In this document: piece by piece, positions 6,451-7,742 of the stretch
Numbering within the stretch: the first letter of the stretch is position 1
Layout: every line of letters begins with the position of its first letter
Origin: Pontiellaceae bacterium
Lineage (GTDB): Bacteria; Verrucomicrobiota; Kiritimatiellia; Kiritimatiellales; Tichowtungiaceae
Length of the DNA: 7,742 nucleotides
Direction: 5' to 3'
Assembly (NCBI GenBank): GCA_025457785.1
Contig: JALOTS010000095.1
Coordinates: 1-7,742, forward strand
Translations under genes and position numbers: made by a program
The notes under the pieces: generated by a model
Databases searched by the model: none
What the model saw: the letters and a program-made list of their open reading frames with translations, nothing else
Told to the model about the DNA's origin: nothing

Positions 6451-6490
6451 GTTAGTTGTTGGTTGTTGCCCTACATTTCAAATACCCCGT

Positions 6491-6616
6491 TCTCAAAAAT
6501 TGTTCTGTCAAAACTCTTCCCCTTCGTGTCTTCGCGCCGTTGCGGTCATCAGAACTCTCTTGCGCTGCGTTCATCTGCGGATCGTTTTCATGTTGTCTTT
6601 GTGTTCTTTTGCGGCC
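6491..6616 (-). repeat. Degenerate intergenic repeat of the 'CGCAGATGAACGCAG / GCGAAGACACGAAGG' type
   Basis: Read on the minus strand, the segment contains GCAAAAGAACACAAAG, then CCGCAGATGAACGCAG, then GGCGCGAAGACACGAAGG, then TTTTGACAGAAC. These phrases recall non-coding repeats found repeatedly in PVC-type and other environmental genomes, often next to GxxExxY or four-helix-bundle (S23-like) genes. This recognition is from memory. Here the segment carries no such gene, so it appears to be an empty or decayed copy. Confidence 0.45.
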
Positions 6617-6623
6617 GAAAAAG

Positions 6624-6653
6624 TTGAATTTCCCATGGATGGCAATTTACAAT
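6624..6653 (+). promoter_or_regulatory. Candidate sigma70 promoter for the DUF350 / ATP-grasp operon
   Basis: TTGAAT (6624-6629) and TACAAT (6648-6653, five of six to consensus) are separated by 18 nt. Transcription would start near 6660, giving a leader of about 65 nt to the GTG at 6725. It lies just beyond the degenerate repeat and is the best -35/-10 pair in the intergenic region. Confidence 0.45.
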
Positions 6654-6724
6654 CCGCTGTTTTTAAGAAAGTATCCATGCAGGACGAAATTTTTCCCGTT
6701 GGTTTGTGAAAGGAAGATTGTAGA

Positions 6725-7540
6725 GTGACTACAGACGAACTGATTGTTTTGATTGTTTGCGCAATGATATCTTTTTTTACATGGGGACGCTGGTACCGCA
6801 TGCTGTTCGCAACGTTTGCCCGCGATTCCTTCAGGGTCCGCAAACCGCTGTTGGCAGGAATACCGCCTGCCTGCCTTTTTGTTATTTTTGTTATGTTAAA
6901 AACAACCGCATCATTCGATGTGCGTGATTCAGCCATCTATCTGCTGTTTTATACAATATTCGGTGCGGCCTGGCTTGGTGCGGGAATCTTTCTTCTGCGG
7001 GGAATCGGTTTTTACCCCTGCGACGATGCCATAGAGCGAAACAATCCGGCCGCAGCCGTCGCCGTTTGTTTGAGCTTTGTCGGCCTCGCGGAATGCTATG
7101 CCGGTGCAAACATCGGTGACGGGCCCGGATGGTGGTGCGTTTTGTTCGCAGGAGGGCTGGCTACATTCGTATGGCTTTGCCTTTTGTCGATGTATCAGGC
7201 AGTCGGTCGTGTTGCAGAAGAAGTTACCGTGGAACGGAACATGAACAGTGCCATCCGGTTCGGCGGGTTTGCCATTGCTGCCGGGTTTGTTTGCGGTCGC
7301 GGCGCCGCCGGGGACTGGACCTCAGCGCAGCAGACAATTATCGAGTTCTTTGATGTCTGGCCTCTATTGGGTTTGATTGTAATCGCCTGTTTCACGGAAC
7401 ACTTCGCTTCCGCCGGTTACAGGGACGGGCAGCGCATCGAGAACCGGCATCAAAGTCCGGTTCCGGCATTTCTTTGCGCCTGGTTTTATATTGCGACAGC
7501 CATTGTAACTGTCCTTTTTTTCATTCCGCCCATTCCTTAA
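6725..7540 (+). CDS. DUF350-type polytopic membrane protein with an internal duplication
   Basis: A 271-residue, largely hydrophobic protein with about eight helices (near 5-27, 42-60, 69-92, 108-126, 136-156, 175-190, 211-224, 247-267). Two segments share the DUF350-like pattern of an acidic-Asn lead-in followed by a small-residue helix: ERNNPAAAVAVCLSFVGLA (104-122) and ERNMNSAIRFGGFAIAAG (170-187), the second followed by a GDW (196-198) typical of the family. The protein therefore looks like two DUF350 units in one chain, about twice the size of E. coli YjfL (about 130 residues). DUF350 function is unknown. The start is GTG 6725, supported by AGGAAG (6711-6716) at 8 nt spacing. The gene lies 10 nt before the ATP-grasp gene, indicating an operon. 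The family call is from motif recognition and could be distant. Confidence 0.75.
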   Translation: MTTDELIVLIVCAMISFFTWGRWYRMLFATFARDSFRVRKPLLAGIPPACLFVIFVMLKTTASFDVRDSAIYLLFYTIFGAAWLGAGIFLLRGIGFYPCDDAIERNNPAAAVAVCLSFVGLAECYAGANIGDGPGWWCVLFAGGLATFVWLCLLSMYQAVGRVAEEVTVERNMNSAIRFGGFAIAAGFVCGRGAAGDWTSAQQTIIEFFDVWPLLGLIVIACFTEHFASAGYRDGQRIENRHQSPVPAFLCAWFYIATAIVTVLFFIPPIP

Positions 7541-7550
7541 CCGCCGCCTA

Positions 7551-7742
7551 ATGAAACCACCCGTTCCAGCGAATTATAATTCCGGTGACTCCTCTTCCGG
7601 AGCAAGACTGGTTCCGATTAATCCCGCCCTGTATCCGGACTATCGGCAGCGTGTCATTTTTTCGTGCTGCAAATGGGATCCGCAAGTCGGCGACATCAAT
7701 ACCATTTCCGATCATGTCGTTGTGCTGTCCCGCTCCGCAGCG
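7551..7742 (+). CDS. Glutathionylspermidine synthase-family ATP-grasp protein (3' end cut by window)
   Basis: The first 64 codons are present and the frame is open to the window edge. After a polar N-terminus, VPINPALYPDYRQRVIFSCC leads into KWDPQVGDINTISDHVVVL (about residues 41-59). This CCKWDPQVGD signature is the N-terminal pre-ATP-grasp hallmark of bacterial proteins annotated as glutathionylspermidine synthase family, which ligate an amine to a peptide carboxylate using ATP. The catalytic ATP-grasp core lies outside the window and cannot be checked. ATG 7551 follows the DUF350 stop by 10 nt without a good Shine-Dalgarno, so translation is probably coupled to the upstream gene. The pairing with a DUF350 membrane protein matches the E. 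coli yjfL/yjfC neighbourhood, which suggests a shared membrane-linked pathway. True glutathionylspermidine synthesis is not implied; members with this annotation are mostly uncharacterised. Confidence 0.8.
   Translation, partial: MKPPVPANYNSGDSSSGARLVPINPALYPDYRQRVIFSCCKWDPQVGDINTISDHVVVLSRSAA

Larger units (their letters stand above)
6311..6724. other. Non-coding region with cassette-like motifs and a degenerate repeat
   Basis: These 414 nt contain no supported gene. In order they hold an attC-like segment (6314-6414), the right inverted-repeat copy (6413-6425), a strong hairpin (6428-6450), a low-complexity GTT-rich stretch (6449-6468), a degenerate intergenic repeat (6491-6616), and a promoter-like site (6624-6653) with RBS for the next gene. 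Short open frames here lack ribosome-binding sites and recognisable products. Confidence 0.65.

Noticed and set aside
6388..6728. Three overlapping plus-strand open frames of 79-94 codons in the intergenic repeat region
   Set aside because: They are translations of the degenerate repeat and hairpin DNA, lack ribosome-binding sites, and resemble the spurious peptides such repeats commonly generate.
6571..6936. 121-codon minus-strand open frame spanning the repeat and the start of the DUF350 gene
   Set aside because: It overlaps the well-supported DUF350 start and promoter, and its sequence shows no known domain or good RBS.
1..7742. CRISPR array, tRNA or rRNA genes
   Set aside because: No regularly spaced direct repeats, cloverleaf-like segments or rRNA-like conserved stretches were seen on either strand.

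Overview
This is a bacterial window of moderate GC content with an inner/outer-membrane flavour: an ABC exporter, an MFS permease, a TgpA-type membrane transglutaminase, a PH-domain membrane protein and a DUF350 membrane protein. No rRNA, tRNA or CRISPR array is visible. A Gram-negative host is likely. The style of the intergenic repeat around 6491-6616 recalls PVC-group genomes (Verrucomicrobiota, Kiritimatiellota, Lentisphaerota), but that is from memory and is only a weak taxonomic hint.

Layout. 2-1663 (+): 3' part of an ABC exporter subunit, cut by the window edge. 1676-2893 (-): MFS transporter, convergent with the ABC gene and only 12 nt from it. 3124-5124 (-): large TgpA-like transglutaminase, upstream of the MFS gene on the same strand but separated from it by 230 nt that hold a promoter-like site. 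5125-5806: about 680 nt without an intact gene. It contains hairpins, a short signal-peptide-like ORF (possibly a gene stump), and on the minus strand a 25-codon stump of an IS110-family transposase with a good RBS and a structured leader in the place where IS110-group elements encode their bridge RNA. 5807-6310 (+): small two-TM PH-domain protein. 6311-6724: 414 nt of non-coding DNA with integron-attC-like motifs, a strong hairpin, a degenerate intergenic repeat and a sigma70-like promoter. 6725-7540 (+): polytopic DUF350-type membrane protein. 7551 to the edge (+): start of a glutathionylspermidine-synthase-family ATP-grasp protein.

How they work together. The left half is ordinary envelope and transport housekeeping. 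The right end is a two-gene operon, DUF350 plus ATP-grasp, a pairing known from the E. coli yjfL/yjfC neighbourhood, so the two products probably act together on a membrane-associated peptide or polyamine conjugate. The middle (about 5330-6620) is accessory DNA. A 13-nt perfect inverted repeat (5771-5783 / 6413-6425), with weaker similarity beyond it, flanks the PH-domain gene. One side adjoins the IS110 leader and the other lies in the attC-like sequence. The most interesting reading is that the PH gene is a captured cassette and that the IS110 stump preserves a bridge-RNA-like leader without its recombinase. Both are inferences from sequence motifs only.
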